Of a stretch of 64,000 nt of DNA, positions 1 to 7,459 are shown piece after piece. This stretch comes from Pedobacter roseus. GTDB taxonomy: Bacteria; Bacteroidota; Bacteroidia; Sphingobacteriales; Sphingobacteriaceae. The notes under the pieces were generated by a model, which did no database searches, had not been told where the DNA came from, and saw only the letters and a program-made list of their open reading frames with translations. The position numbers and the translations under genes are program-made. Numbering within the stretch: the stretch's first letter is position 1; every line of letters begins with the position of its first letter. Where the stretch lies: contig NZ_CP060723.1 of assembly GCF_014395225.1 (NCBI RefSeq), forward strand, positions 4,898,001-4,962,000. Direction: 5' to 3'.

Positions 1-2766
1 GGCGGTTTGAGTTTCGGCGGCAGAAGCGGTTCTTATAATAACCTAACGGTTGATGGTGCCCTGTTTAACAACTCGTTCGGATTATCGGGTAGTTTGGGTG
101 GACAGGCGAATTCTCAACCGATCTCATTAGATGCGATTGAGCAGATCCAGGTGGATATTGCCCCTTATGATGTCCGCCAGGGGTCTTTCACCGGAGCAGG
201 TATCAATACCATTGTAAAATCAGGAACAAACGATTTTAAGGGATCGGCCTATTATTATACCAGGGGAACTGATTTAACAGGCTATTCTGCCGGGGTAACC
301 AAAATACCTGTTGTTGATTTTAGTTACAATCAGCGTGGTTTAAATATCGGCGGACCGATTATTAAGGACAAATTATTTTTCTTTGTTTCGGGTGAACAGG
401 AAAGGATCAGTACACCAGCAACATCGTTCGTAGCATCAAGGCCAGGCTTATCAGGAGCAAACGTTTCGACAGCAGATGCTGCAACATTGGATAAGTTATC
501 GAACTATTTAATGAGCAAATACAATTATGCAACCGGTCCTTACGAAAATTATCCTTACAAAACACAAAGTGATAAAATCACGGCAAAAATAGATTGGAAC
601 ATCAATGCAAACAATACCTTAAGTGCAAAATATTTCTATCTGAAATCGAACAGACAGGTTGTTGCCAGTGGATCGGGTATTCCGGCAGGCTTAAATGGTA
701 GCCGCTCACCTTCTTCAACCTCTATGCCTTACCTCGGTTCGAGTTATACCATTAACAATAACTTTAACATCGGTATTGTGGAGTTAAACACGAGGATCGG
801 AAATAACATGTCGAACAAATTAACAGCTGGTTATTCAGCCTTGAGAGATTTCCGCGCTTCAAACGGTGCTGAACTGCCAATGGTTGATATCGGTAACGGA
901 AACGGCGGCATCTTAACCAGTTTTGGTTACGAAGTATTCACCGCTAACAATTTGCTAAACTCCGACATTTATCAGTTTTCTGACGATTTCTCGATTTATG
1001 CCGGTAAACACGAAATTACCATCGGTACCAGCAACCAGTTAAACAAATTCCTGAATGGTTTTGCCCCAAATTATAATGGTCTGTATTATTTTAAAACCGC
1101 TGATGATTTTATCAATAACCAGCCCGCGGTAAGTTATTCATACCGTAACTCAGCGTTGGCCGATGGATCATTTCCATTCGCAAAAATGTCGTCGTATAAT
1201 TTAAGTTTATATGCACAGGATAAATACCAGGTGAGTGATAATTTCAAATTAACCTATGGTATCCGTGCCGATTATACTTATTTCCCTACCAAACTGGATC
1301 CAAATCCAAATCTGGCTGCATTAACCTTCCAAAATGGTTTGCAGGTAGACATTTCTAAATTCCCGAACAAAAAATTATTGTTCTCACCACGTGTAGGTTT
1401 CAATTATGATGTTTTTGGCGATAAAACCACACAGTTACGTGGCGGAACCGGAATTTTCACCGGTCAGGTACCTTATGTTTGGATCTCTAACCAGGCCTCT
1501 AACACCGGAACATTATTCAGCTCAAGCACTGTTTCAACCGCTGGAGATCCACGTTTGATTTTTAATCCGAACGTAAATGCCAACCGCCCTGCTCCTGGTA
1601 CAGCAGCTGCCAATACTTCTTATGAGGTAGATGCGGCATCAAAAGATTTTAAATACCCTCAGATCTGGAGAACGAATGTTGCGGTTGACCAAAAATTACC
1701 AATGGGCATTATTGCCACTTTAGAAGCATCTTATACTAAAGATATCAATGCAGTAAATTTTTCTAATGCAGCATTGCCAAACAATTCAACAGGCTTAATA
1801 ACCCTTCCCGGTATTGAAGGACAGCAGCGTTATACCGTAAAATCTACACAAACAGGTACTACGGCAGCAAATCCGTCGATTTCGCCATTCATTTACATGC
1901 AAAACACCAAAAAAGGTTATTCATACTTCATTACCGGTCAGTTGCAAAAATCTTTTTTCAATGGTTTTAATGCCAGTGTAGCCTATACCTACAGCCAATC
2001 GAAATCTGTAAACGATGGTGGTTCTACTGCAAGTTCAATCTGGTCGCAAAGGGCAATTGCCGGCGATGCAAATTCGGATGTTCTGGCCAATACCAATTTT
2101 ATTCAGCCAAACAGGGTTATTGCTTCCTTAAGCTATAAAAAAGAGTATTTTAAACATGCGGCTACCACAATTGGTTTAATCTTCGAATCGGCCAATAATG
2201 GTGCATTCAGTTATGTTTCATCTGGGGATATCAATAACGATGGCGGCGCGAACGATTTGGTTTACATCCCGCAAAGCAAAGGCGATATTATTTTGGTTCC
2301 TGATTTTGCTGGCGATACCCGCACCCAGGATCAGATCTGGAACCAGTTGAACACCTATATTACTCAGGATAGCTACCTCAGCAAACACCGGGGTGAATTT
2401 GCAAAAAGAAACGGCGCCATCATGTCGTACTTTAAAAGGGCAGATTTACACATTGCACAGGATTTCTTTGTTGGTCCGAAAGGGAAAAGAAATACACTTC
2501 AGTTTACGCTGGATATCATTAACCTTGGCAACTTGTTAAATAGCGATTGGGGCTTATATCAAACGCCAAATATCCCGTTATCAACTTATAATACCGCTGT
2601 ATTATTGGCCTATAAAGGTTTAGATGCTACTACAGGGAAACCTACTTATTCATTCCCATATCAGGATAAGGCTAATTTAACACCATATACCACAACGTAT
2701 AAAAATATTACCGATCAGATTTCGCGTTGGCAGGCACAATTTGGTGTGCGTTACATTTTTAATTAA
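1..2766 (+). CDS. Oar-like TonB-dependent outer membrane receptor (C-terminal part)
   Basis: The frame is open from the first base, so the N-terminus lies outside the window. The visible 921 or so residues begin in the plug domain (SFGGRSGSYNNLTVDG, then ISLDAIEQIQVDIAPYDVRQG and GINTIVKSGTNDFKGS), a stretch typical of Oar-like TonB-dependent receptors of Bacteroidota. A long beta-barrel rich in aromatic and Asn residues follows and ends in RYIFN with a terminal aromatic strand. Such receptors take up substrates, or process outer-membrane proteins in the case of Myxococcus Oar, using TonB energy. The substrate cannot be read from the sequence. The signal peptide and the usual carboxypeptidase-regulatory-like domain would lie upstream and are not visible. 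The next gene, pyrH, has its own promoter, so the two are probably not co-transcribed. Confidence 0.88.
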   Translation, partial: GGLSFGGRSGSYNNLTVDGALFNNSFGLSGSLGGQANSQPISLDAIEQIQVDIAPYDVRQGSFTGAGINTIVKSGTNDFKGSAYYYTRGTDLTGYSAGVTKIPVVDFSYNQRGLNIGGPIIKDKLFFFVSGEQERISTPATSFVASRPGLSGANVSTADAATLDKLSNYLMSKYNYATGPYENYPYKTQSDKITAKIDWNINANNTLSAKYFYLKSNRQVVASGSGIPAGLNGSRSPSSTSMPYLGSSYTINNNFNIGIVELNTRIGNNMSNKLTAGYSALRDFRASNGAELPMVDIGNGNGGILTSFGYEVFTANNLLNSDIYQFSDDFSIYAGKHEITIGTSNQLNKFLNGFAPNYNGLYYFKTADDFINNQPAVSYSYRNSALADGSFPFAKMSSYNLSLYAQDKYQVSDNFKLTYGIRADYTYFPTKLDPNPNLAALTFQNGLQVDISKFPNKKLLFSPRVGFNYDVFGDKTTQLRGGTGIFTGQVPYVWISNQASNTGTLFSSSTVSTAGDPRLIFNPNVNANRPAPGTAAANTSYEVDAASKDFKYPQIWRTNVAVDQKLPMGIIATLEASYTKDINAVNFSNAALPNNSTGLITLPGIEGQQRYTVKSTQTGTTAANPSISPFIYMQNTKKGYSYFITGQLQKSFFNGFNASVAYTYSQSKSVNDGGSTASSIWSQRAIAGDANSDVLANTNFIQPNRVIASLSYKKEYFKHAATTIGLIFESANNGAFSYVSSGDINNDGGANDLVYIPQSKGDIILVPDFAGDTRTQDQIWNQLNTYITQDSYLSKHRGEFAKRNGAIMSYFKRADLHIAQDFFVGPKGKRNTLQFTLDIINLGNLLNSDWGLYQTPNIPLSTYNTAVLLAYKGLDATTGKPTYSFPYQDKANLTPYTTTYKNITDQISRWQAQFGVRYIFN

Positions 2767-2891
2767 TTCATAATCCATATTCTTTCACAATAAAAGCTCT
2801 TTAATAGCAGCTTTTATTGTTTCAGATAAAATCCAATAAACAATTTACATCAATTATTAAAAAGCATAGCTCGGTATTAAAAAATTGTTGA

Positions 2892-2899
2892 TATTTTTG
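2892..2899 (+). promoter_or_regulatory. -7 promoter element of pyrH
   Basis: TATTTTTG matches the Bacteroidota -7 consensus TAnnTTTG and ends five bases before the pyrH ATG. Transcription would then start at or very near the start codon. No clear -33 TTTG was seen. Confidence 0.5.
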
Positions 2900-2904
2900 A
2901 GGTC

Positions 2905-3609
2905 ATGAAATACAAGCGCATCCTACTTAAGCTTAGCGGAGAATCGCTAATGGGCGACAAACAATACGGTATTGATAATGATCGTGTTAAGCAATATGCA
3001 GAAGATATCAAAGCAGTACACGATAAAGGTTTAGAAATTGCCATCGTAATTGGAGGAGGAAATATTTTTAGAGGCCTAAGCGCCGAAAAAAGTGGGATGG
3101 ACAGGGCTCAGGCTGACTACATGGGCATGTTGGCAACCGTGATCAACTCTATGGCTTTACAAGATGCCTTAGAGAAAGTTGGTATTAAAACCCGTTTGCT
3201 TACCGCTATTAAAATGGAACAAATCTGTGAGCCGTTTATCCGCAGAAGAGCTGTTCGCCACCTAGAAAAAGGCCGCGTGGTTATTTTTGGCGCCGGTACC
3301 GGAAATCCATATTTCACCACCGATTCTGCAGCAGCTTTACGTGCAATCGAAATTAAAGCCGATGTAGTTTTAAAAGGAACACGTGTTGACGGAATTTATA
3401 CCGCAGACCCTGAAAAAGATCCTTTAGCTACAAAATACGGAGAAATTTCATTCAGAGAAGTTTATGATAAAGGCCTTAATGTAATGGATATGACGGCTTT
3501 TACCCTTTGCGAAGAAAACCAACTCCCGATTATTGTGTTTGATATGAACAAGCACGGTAATTTCATGAAAATCGCCAGCGGCGAGGCAATTGGAACCCTG
3601 GTAAAGTAA
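2905..3609 (+). CDS. pyrH: UMP kinase
   Basis: This bacterial-type UMP kinase of 234 residues, the usual length, phosphorylates UMP to UDP with ATP in the cytoplasm, the entry to UTP and CTP synthesis. Family motifs of the amino-acid-kinase fold are visible: KLSGESLMG near the N-terminus, IGGGNIFRG at about residues 49-57, and DVVLKGTRVDGIYTADPEKDP in the C-terminal half, which binds nucleotide. The ATG is preceded by no Shine-Dalgarno site and lies five bases after a TAnnTTTG box. The next gene is frr, a pairing common in bacteria, often behind rpsB and tsf, which are not next to it here. The family is usually a hexamer controlled by GTP and UTP. Confidence 0.97.
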   Translation: MKYKRILLKLSGESLMGDKQYGIDNDRVKQYAEDIKAVHDKGLEIAIVIGGGNIFRGLSAEKSGMDRAQADYMGMLATVINSMALQDALEKVGIKTRLLTAIKMEQICEPFIRRRAVRHLEKGRVVIFGAGTGNPYFTTDSAAALRAIEIKADVVLKGTRVDGIYTADPEKDPLATKYGEISFREVYDKGLNVMDMTAFTLCEENQLPIIVFDMNKHGNFMKIASGEAIGTLVK

Positions 3610-3626
3610 GGATTTAAAAAAAATAT

Positions 3627-3634
3627 TATTTTTG
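3627..3634 (+). promoter_or_regulatory. -7 promoter element of frr
   Basis: TATTTTTG lies in the short gap between pyrH and frr, 17 bases before the frr ATG. It could let frr be transcribed separately from pyrH. Confidence 0.4.
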
Positions 3635-3651
3635 TAGAAATACACACGATT

Positions 3652-4215
3652 ATGAACGACCTCATACAATTACAATTAATGGATGCTCAATCTGCAATGG
3701 ATAGAGCAATCGATCATTGTGAAGCTGAATTAACTAAAATCAGAGCTGGTAAAGCATCAGCTGGAATGTTGGATGGTATTTTTGTTGATTATTATGGTGC
3801 CTCAACAGCATTATCGCAAGTATCAAGCATCAATACACCTGATGCAAGAACAATTGTGATCCAACCCTGGGAAAAATCACTTTTAACGGTAATCGAAAAA
3901 GCCATCCAGGTAGCCAATATTGGCATCAATCCTCAAAATGACGGTATTGTGATCCGTTTGGTGGTACCTCCTTTAACTGAAGAACGCAGGAAAGACCTGG
4001 TTAAAAAAGTAAAAGAAGAAGCCGAAAGAGGCCGTATTACCGTTCGTAACATCCGTAAAGATGCCAATACCAAAATTCAAAAATTAAAAGGTGAAGGCGT
4101 TTCTGATGATGAGATTAAAACAGGCGAAGGTGAAGTACAGAAATTAACTGATGCTTATATCATTAAGGTTGATAAACACGCAGAAGCGAAAGAAAAAGAC
4201 GTAATGACCGTTTAA
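3652..4215 (+). CDS. frr: Ribosome recycling factor
   Basis: The 187-residue protein has the usual length and composition of ribosome recycling factor, the tRNA-shaped protein that splits post-termination ribosomes together with EF-G. Recognisable stretches are AELTKIRAGKASAGMLDGI near the N-terminus, the hinge region INTPDARTIVIQPWEKS, and the conserved PPLTEERRKDLVKKVKEEAERGRITVRNIR helix region in the second half. It sits 42 bases after pyrH on the same strand. Its stop is followed by a strong hairpin that also serves the opposing LacI gene. Nothing about it is unusual. Confidence 0.97.
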   Translation: MNDLIQLQLMDAQSAMDRAIDHCEAELTKIRAGKASAGMLDGIFVDYYGASTALSQVSSINTPDARTIVIQPWEKSLLTVIEKAIQVANIGINPQNDGIVIRLVVPPLTEERRKDLVKKVKEEAERGRITVRNIRKDANTKIQKLKGEGVSDDEIKTGEGEVQKLTDAYIIKVDKHAEAKEKDVMTV

Positions 4216-4235
4216 TCTGTATCAAACAGCATTAG

Positions 4236-4267
4236 AAAGGGAATGGATTTAAAATCTATTCCCTTTT
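4236..4267. terminator. Bidirectional terminator between frr and the LacI gene
   Basis: AAAGGGAAT...ATTCCCTTT forms a nearly perfect hairpin flanked by T and A runs. It sits between two convergent genes and can end transcription from both sides. Confidence 0.8.
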
Positions 4268-4272
4268 TTATT

Positions 4273-5298
4273 TTATTTTTTTGAGCTCGATGCCCTTACA
4301 TTTAATACTGTTGGCAGCGATACCTGTGCATTTTCAACATTTCTACCTGCTTTTTTAAGCTTGTTCAATAAAATTTTCATGATGTTTTCTGCAATGGCTT
4401 CAAGCGGCTGTGCAATTGCCGTAACGGGTGGTTCGCAGAACTCCAGGATCTCGAAATCATCAAAAGATACCACAGCGAGGTCTTTATGGATATGGATACC
4501 CTCTTTTCTGAAAGTTCTTAAACCATCCAAACAAATGTAGTTGGCCGCAAAAATTACGGCATCCAGCTGTTTTTCCTTTTTAAAGAACTTTGTCATCTCT
4601 TTGATCGATTCAGCAGAACTAACATAGCTGATCTTTTTCACAATAGCAGGTAGCTTATGCTTTTCTACAGCAGTTTCGTAACCCGATAAACGATCGACCA
4701 TTTGCTGCTGAAAGGTATCTATCGTTACAAAGCCAATATTTTTATAACCATTGTTAATCAGGTGTTCAGTGGCTTCGAGAGTACTGCTTTTGTTATCAAT
4801 AATTACATAATCGGTTTTAACATCCTGCACATAGCGGTCGAATAAAACCACTGGCGCATCTGTTTGGATCAGTTTTTTAACTTCTTCCTCCAAACCTTCG
4901 GGCAGTGCCATAATGTAACCATCAACATGCCTGTCTTTAAAAATCTGCAATAGTTCTATGGCTTTTTCGGTATCGTTGCGGGTACTGCTAAAAAGAATTT
5001 TATAACCCAAACTAGAGGCAATTTCATCAATTCGGCGTGCGATGCCTGCGAAAAAAGGTTCTGAGATATCATCAACCAGGAAACCGATAATTTTTGTTTT
5101 TCCCGTTCGTAAACTCGTGGCAAGGGCATTAGGCTGGTAGTTTAATTCGGCAACCAGATCCAAAACCTTTTTGGTAAGCGATTCGCTGATGTTCTTCTCT
5201 TTCGCTTTTCCATTAATTACGAACGATACGGTTGTAATGGAAATATTTAATTGTTTGGCGATATCTTTTATGGATACTCGTTTTTTCATTACAGGCAT
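4273..5298 (-). CDS. LacI/GalR-family transcriptional regulator
   Basis: The protein of 341 residues has an N-terminal LacI-type helix-turn-helix (VSIKDIAKQLNISITTVSFVINGKA, about residues 8-32) and hinge helix (LNYQPNALATSLRTGKT). A periplasmic-binding-protein-like effector domain follows, with IGFLVDDISEPFFAGIARRIDE and VSFDDFEILEFCEPPVTAIAQP. Such proteins bind palindromic operators and respond to sugars or related small molecules. A second possible start is the ATG nine bases inside (MKKRVSIKD), which fits the family equally well. No sugar catabolic gene is adjacent, so its target is probably elsewhere and its ligand is unknown. Confidence 0.92.
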   Translation of the reverse strand: MPVMKKRVSIKDIAKQLNISITTVSFVINGKAKEKNISESLTKKVLDLVAELNYQPNALATSLRTGKTKIIGFLVDDISEPFFAGIARRIDEIASSLGYKILFSSTRNDTEKAIELLQIFKDRHVDGYIMALPEGLEEEVKKLIQTDAPVVLFDRYVQDVKTDYVIIDNKSSTLEATEHLINNGYKNIGFVTIDTFQQQMVDRLSGYETAVEKHKLPAIVKKISYVSSAESIKEMTKFFKKEKQLDAVIFAANYICLDGLRTFRKEGIHIHKDLAVVSFDDFEILEFCEPPVTAIAQPLEAIAENIMKILLNKLKKAGRNVENAQVSLPTVLNVRASSSKK

Positions 5299-5408
5299 TA
5301 CACAGTTAGAATAAATTGAACTGGTAATATAGGAATATATCTACAAAAATGTAACCGATAATGAAAAACTAAAGTTTATCGGCAAAATATTAATGAATTT
5401 AAAAATAC

Positions 5409-5717
5409 TTAAATGCCATTTTTCGCTTCATTTTGTTTTTTCATTTCTTCTAATAATGCTTTAGAATACCTTGCATTCTCATCTAGCAGATTATATATTG
5501 CCTGTATGCCTTTTGTTTGTTCTTGTTGATTCTGAATTATTATTTCAACTTTCCAATACCATAATACTAACTGTCTCAATGCAAGAAACACCAAAATGGC
5601 TATTCCGATCCCAATAAGAGCTCCGAATAAACTTCCATAATTTACTGATTCAGATTGTGCAAAAGATACAAAAGGGCAAAACCCCAATAGGACAATGAGA
5701 GACATTAACTTTTTCAT
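5409..5717 (-). CDS. Small membrane protein of unknown function
   Basis: This 102-residue protein starts with a signal peptide (MKKLMSLIVLLGFCPFVSFAQS). A second hydrophobic segment follows at about residues 30-51 (LFGALIGIGIAILVFLALRQLVLWYW), then a polar, probably coiled-coil tail rich in Gln, Glu and Lys. It would sit in the inner membrane with the tail in the cytoplasm if the signal peptide is cleaved. I do not recognise a family. It has its own 5' region and is separated from the LacI gene by about 110 bases. The length, start codon and clear signal sequence make it a believable gene. Confidence 0.65.
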   Translation of the reverse strand: MKKLMSLIVLLGFCPFVSFAQSESVNYGSLFGALIGIGIAILVFLALRQLVLWYWKVEIIIQNQQEQTKGIQAIYNLLDENARYSKALLEEMKKQNEAKNGI

Positions 5718-5839
5718 TTCGATTTATTTAGATTATTAACTTAAGTTATTAAGTACAATTTAGATAAATATTATATGTTTTAAAAAAGATTAGCACTGAA
5801 CTTACGTTCATATTGAGAATAATGAAAATAAACTACCCT

Positions 5840-5874
5840 TAAAAAGAAAAAGAGCAACCTATCCAGGATTGCTC
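5840..5874 (-). terminator. Intrinsic terminator of the tRNA-like unit
   Basis: On the minus strand GAGCAA pairs with TTGCTC (5852-5857 with 5869-5874) and is followed by TTTTTCTTTTT. It lies 31 bases downstream of the second tRNA-like gene, as expected for the end of a short RNA transcript. Confidence 0.8.
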
Positions 5875-5904
5875 AATTAACTAACTTATTATTCATAAAA
5901 AATG

Positions 5905-6049
5905 CTGTTGGGGAAGGAGTCGAACCTTCAAGGGGTAGTTAGCTACAGTTCAAAAAATTAATTTGTGGTCAACCCAATAAACTGCGTTTGTCCCATTATT
6001 CCCCACCACCGAGACAAGGAGGCGTGTCTGCCAATTTCACCACCCAACA
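5905..6049 (-). tRNA. Class-II tRNA-like gene with GUC anticodon and very long variable arm (copy 1)
   Basis: Read on the minus strand this folds as a tRNA. The acceptor TGTTGGG pairs with CCCAACA and the discriminator is G. The D-stem is GTG/CAC with GG in the loop, the T-arm is GAAGG-TTCGACT-CCTTC, and no CCA is encoded. The anticodon arm is CCTCC-TTGTCTC-GGTGG with a central T-T mismatch and reads GTC. The layout (two bases, then a 3-bp D-stem) is that of Leu/Ser tRNAs, yet the variable region is about 74 bases, against 10-24 in ordinary class-II tRNAs. Position 37 is T instead of a purine. It is unlikely to be a normal elongator tRNA. Whether it is aminoacylated or acts as another kind of small RNA cannot be told from sequence. 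Confidence 0.7.
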
Positions 6050-6125
6050 ATTTTAGTCATTAGTCCAAAGTCTTCAGTCATAAGTCTACTAAAGACTATG
6101 GACTCTTGACTTAGGACTAAAGCCG

Positions 6126-6239
6126 CTGTAGGGGAAGGAATCGAACCTTCAAGGAGTGGTTAGTACCGTTACCGATATATTCCCATTATTCTCCGCCACC
6201 GAGACAAGGAGGTGTGTCTGCCTGTTTCACCACCCTACA
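6126..6239 (-). tRNA. Class-II tRNA-like gene with GUC anticodon and long variable arm (copy 2)
   Basis: This is a second copy of the same fold, 76 bases upstream of copy 1 in the same transcript. The acceptor TGTAGGG pairs with CCCTACA, the discriminator is G, the D-stem is GTG/CAC, and the T-arm is GAAGG-TTCGATT-CCTTC. The anticodon arm CCTCC-TTGTCTC-GGTGG is identical to copy 1. The variable region is about 45 bases and begins GGAG...CTCC where copy 1 has GGGG...CCCC, a compensatory change. The acceptor T-to-A change is also compensated. This pattern shows selection on structure, not a decayed tRNA. Both copies share AATAATGGGA just after the base of the variable arm. Confidence 0.7.
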
Positions 6240-6290
6240 TTATGTTAAACAATTTTGAAAGAACGTTTCCTTTTTGTTAATTGCTTGATA

Positions 6291-6322
6291 CAAATGTAAA
6301 AGAACATCCAATACCTTGCAAA
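6291..6322 (-). promoter_or_regulatory. Promoter of the tRNA-like unit
   Basis: The minus strand carries TTTG (6319-6322), a 20-base spacer and TACATTTG (6291-6298), a full match to the Bacteroidota -33/-7 promoter. It lies about 50 bases before the first tRNA-like gene. Confidence 0.65.
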
Positions 6323-6395
6323 TATTTTAAACATTTAATTTTATTTTTATAATATTGATAAATATTTGTAAATTCGCTTATCATAATTCAAAAAT

Positions 6396-6872
6396 ATGCT
6401 TAAAAAAGACAATTCCAATTTAGAAATTGACAACCTCGACATCGATATATTAAAGCAATTGATGCAGGATGCCACTAAACCTTACACAGAAATCGCTAAA
6501 GATCTGATTGTTTCGGGCGGAACGATACACGTTAGGATGAAGAAATTACAGGAAATGGGCATTATAAAAGGCTCTCACTTAATTATCGATCCACAGAAGG
6601 CCGGTTACGATATCTGCGCATTTTTGGGTATCTATCTCGAAAAAGGAATCCAATATAAAGATGCGGTTGCGCAGCTGAGCAAAATTAAGGAAGTGGTAGA
6701 GCTCCATTATACTACCGGTGCCTATAGTATGTTTGCAAAAATTATCTGCAGGGATACCAACCATTTACGCCACGTTTTAAATGAAGAAATCCAGGCGGTA
6801 AACGGTATTCAACGTACAGAGACATTGATCTCGTTAGAAGAGAGTATTAAGCGGCAGATTGAGTTAGGATAA
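6396..6872 (+). CDS. Lrp/AsnC-family transcriptional regulator
   Basis: The 158-residue protein has the family layout: an N-terminal helix-turn-helix (LDIDILKQLMQDATKPYTEIAKDLIVSGGTIHVRMKKLQEMGIIKGS, about residues 16-62) and a C-terminal RAM/ligand-binding domain (AFLGIYLEKG...EVVELHYTTGAYSMFAKIICRD...). Such regulators form octamers and respond to amino acids. Length is typical. The start is the first ATG and fits the family. The gene stands alone, divergent from the tRNA-like unit, and its ligand and targets are unknown. An AG-rich stretch follows its stop. Confidence 0.93.
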   Translation: MLKKDNSNLEIDNLDIDILKQLMQDATKPYTEIAKDLIVSGGTIHVRMKKLQEMGIIKGSHLIIDPQKAGYDICAFLGIYLEKGIQYKDAVAQLSKIKEVVELHYTTGAYSMFAKIICRDTNHLRHVLNEEIQAVNGIQRTETLISLEESIKRQIELG

Positions 6873-7050
6873 AGAAGAAAGACCAAAGCGGAAAGATTAA
6901 AGAAGAAAGACTAAAGGAAAAACGCTAAAGCCAATTTGGCTAATTATTATTTATCAAAATCTGAACTTAAATGATGTTATATGTCTTATATGGTAAAAAC
7001 CTTTAGGAATTTTAGTGATTTTATTTGAAAATGAAAATTCAGTAGGATTT

Positions 7051-7120
7051 CGGGAACAGCAGTCCCGTTATCCGCTATAGTCCTGATGAAAAATCAGGAG
7101 CTGCCGCTACTACCGGGTTT
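7051..7120 (-). repeat. Structured intergenic repeat, copy 1a
   Basis: Read on the minus strand it runs AAACCCGGTAGTAGCGGCAGC, a hairpin (TCCTGAT, loop, ATCAGGA, 7081-7099), then TATAGCGGATAACGGGAC and a second hairpin (CGGGA/TCCCG, 7051-7067). Its conserved flanks around a variable hairpin recur at 7181-7239, 52651-52748 and 59514-59587. It lies in a stretch without genes (6873-7459). Confidence 0.55.
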
Positions 7121-7180
7121 ATAAACAAAGACTTGTGCAGATAAGCACCCAATCTATAATAGCTACACTTACCGGGCCAC

Positions 7181-7239
7181 CTAGACCCGATTGGAGTGAG
7201 CATCCCGACATTTCAGTCGGGATAAAACAGAAAGCGGGA
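7181..7239 (+). repeat. Structured intergenic repeat, copy 1b
   Basis: The plus strand reads CCTAGACCCGATTGGAG, then the hairpin ATCCCGAC...GTCGGGAT (7202-7223), then AAAGCGGGA. This is the same flank-hairpin-flank plan as copy 1a in opposite orientation, so the two copies stand head to head 60 bases apart. No gene follows on the plus strand. The rest of 6873-7459 shows nothing coding. Confidence 0.5.
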
Positions 7240-7459
7240 GGAAACTTAAATAATTGCACCTGACCTGCTCTTCTAATCATGATAATATTTTAACAAGGCT
7301 TTCGACTACGCTCAAGGTTACAAACGCTTTAAATGAATCATTTTTGAGGGTCAGCAATTAACATGCATCTACGATACAAAACTTTTTATTGCATTAAGAT
7401 TTCAAACCAAGGAGGGAATGACGATAACTTAGAAAATAATCTCCGAAAAAAATACTGTC

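Noticed and set aside
5905..6239. Two ordinary tRNA-Asp genes
   Set aside because: The Leu/Ser-type body with long variable arms, T at position 37 and mismatched anticodon stem do not fit an elongator tRNA-Asp, even though the anticodon is GTC.
7030..7290. Possible cobalamin riboswitch
   Set aside because: The hairpin-rich stretch has no B12-box or other aptamer core in either direction, and no gene follows on the plus strand. The repeats explain the structure.
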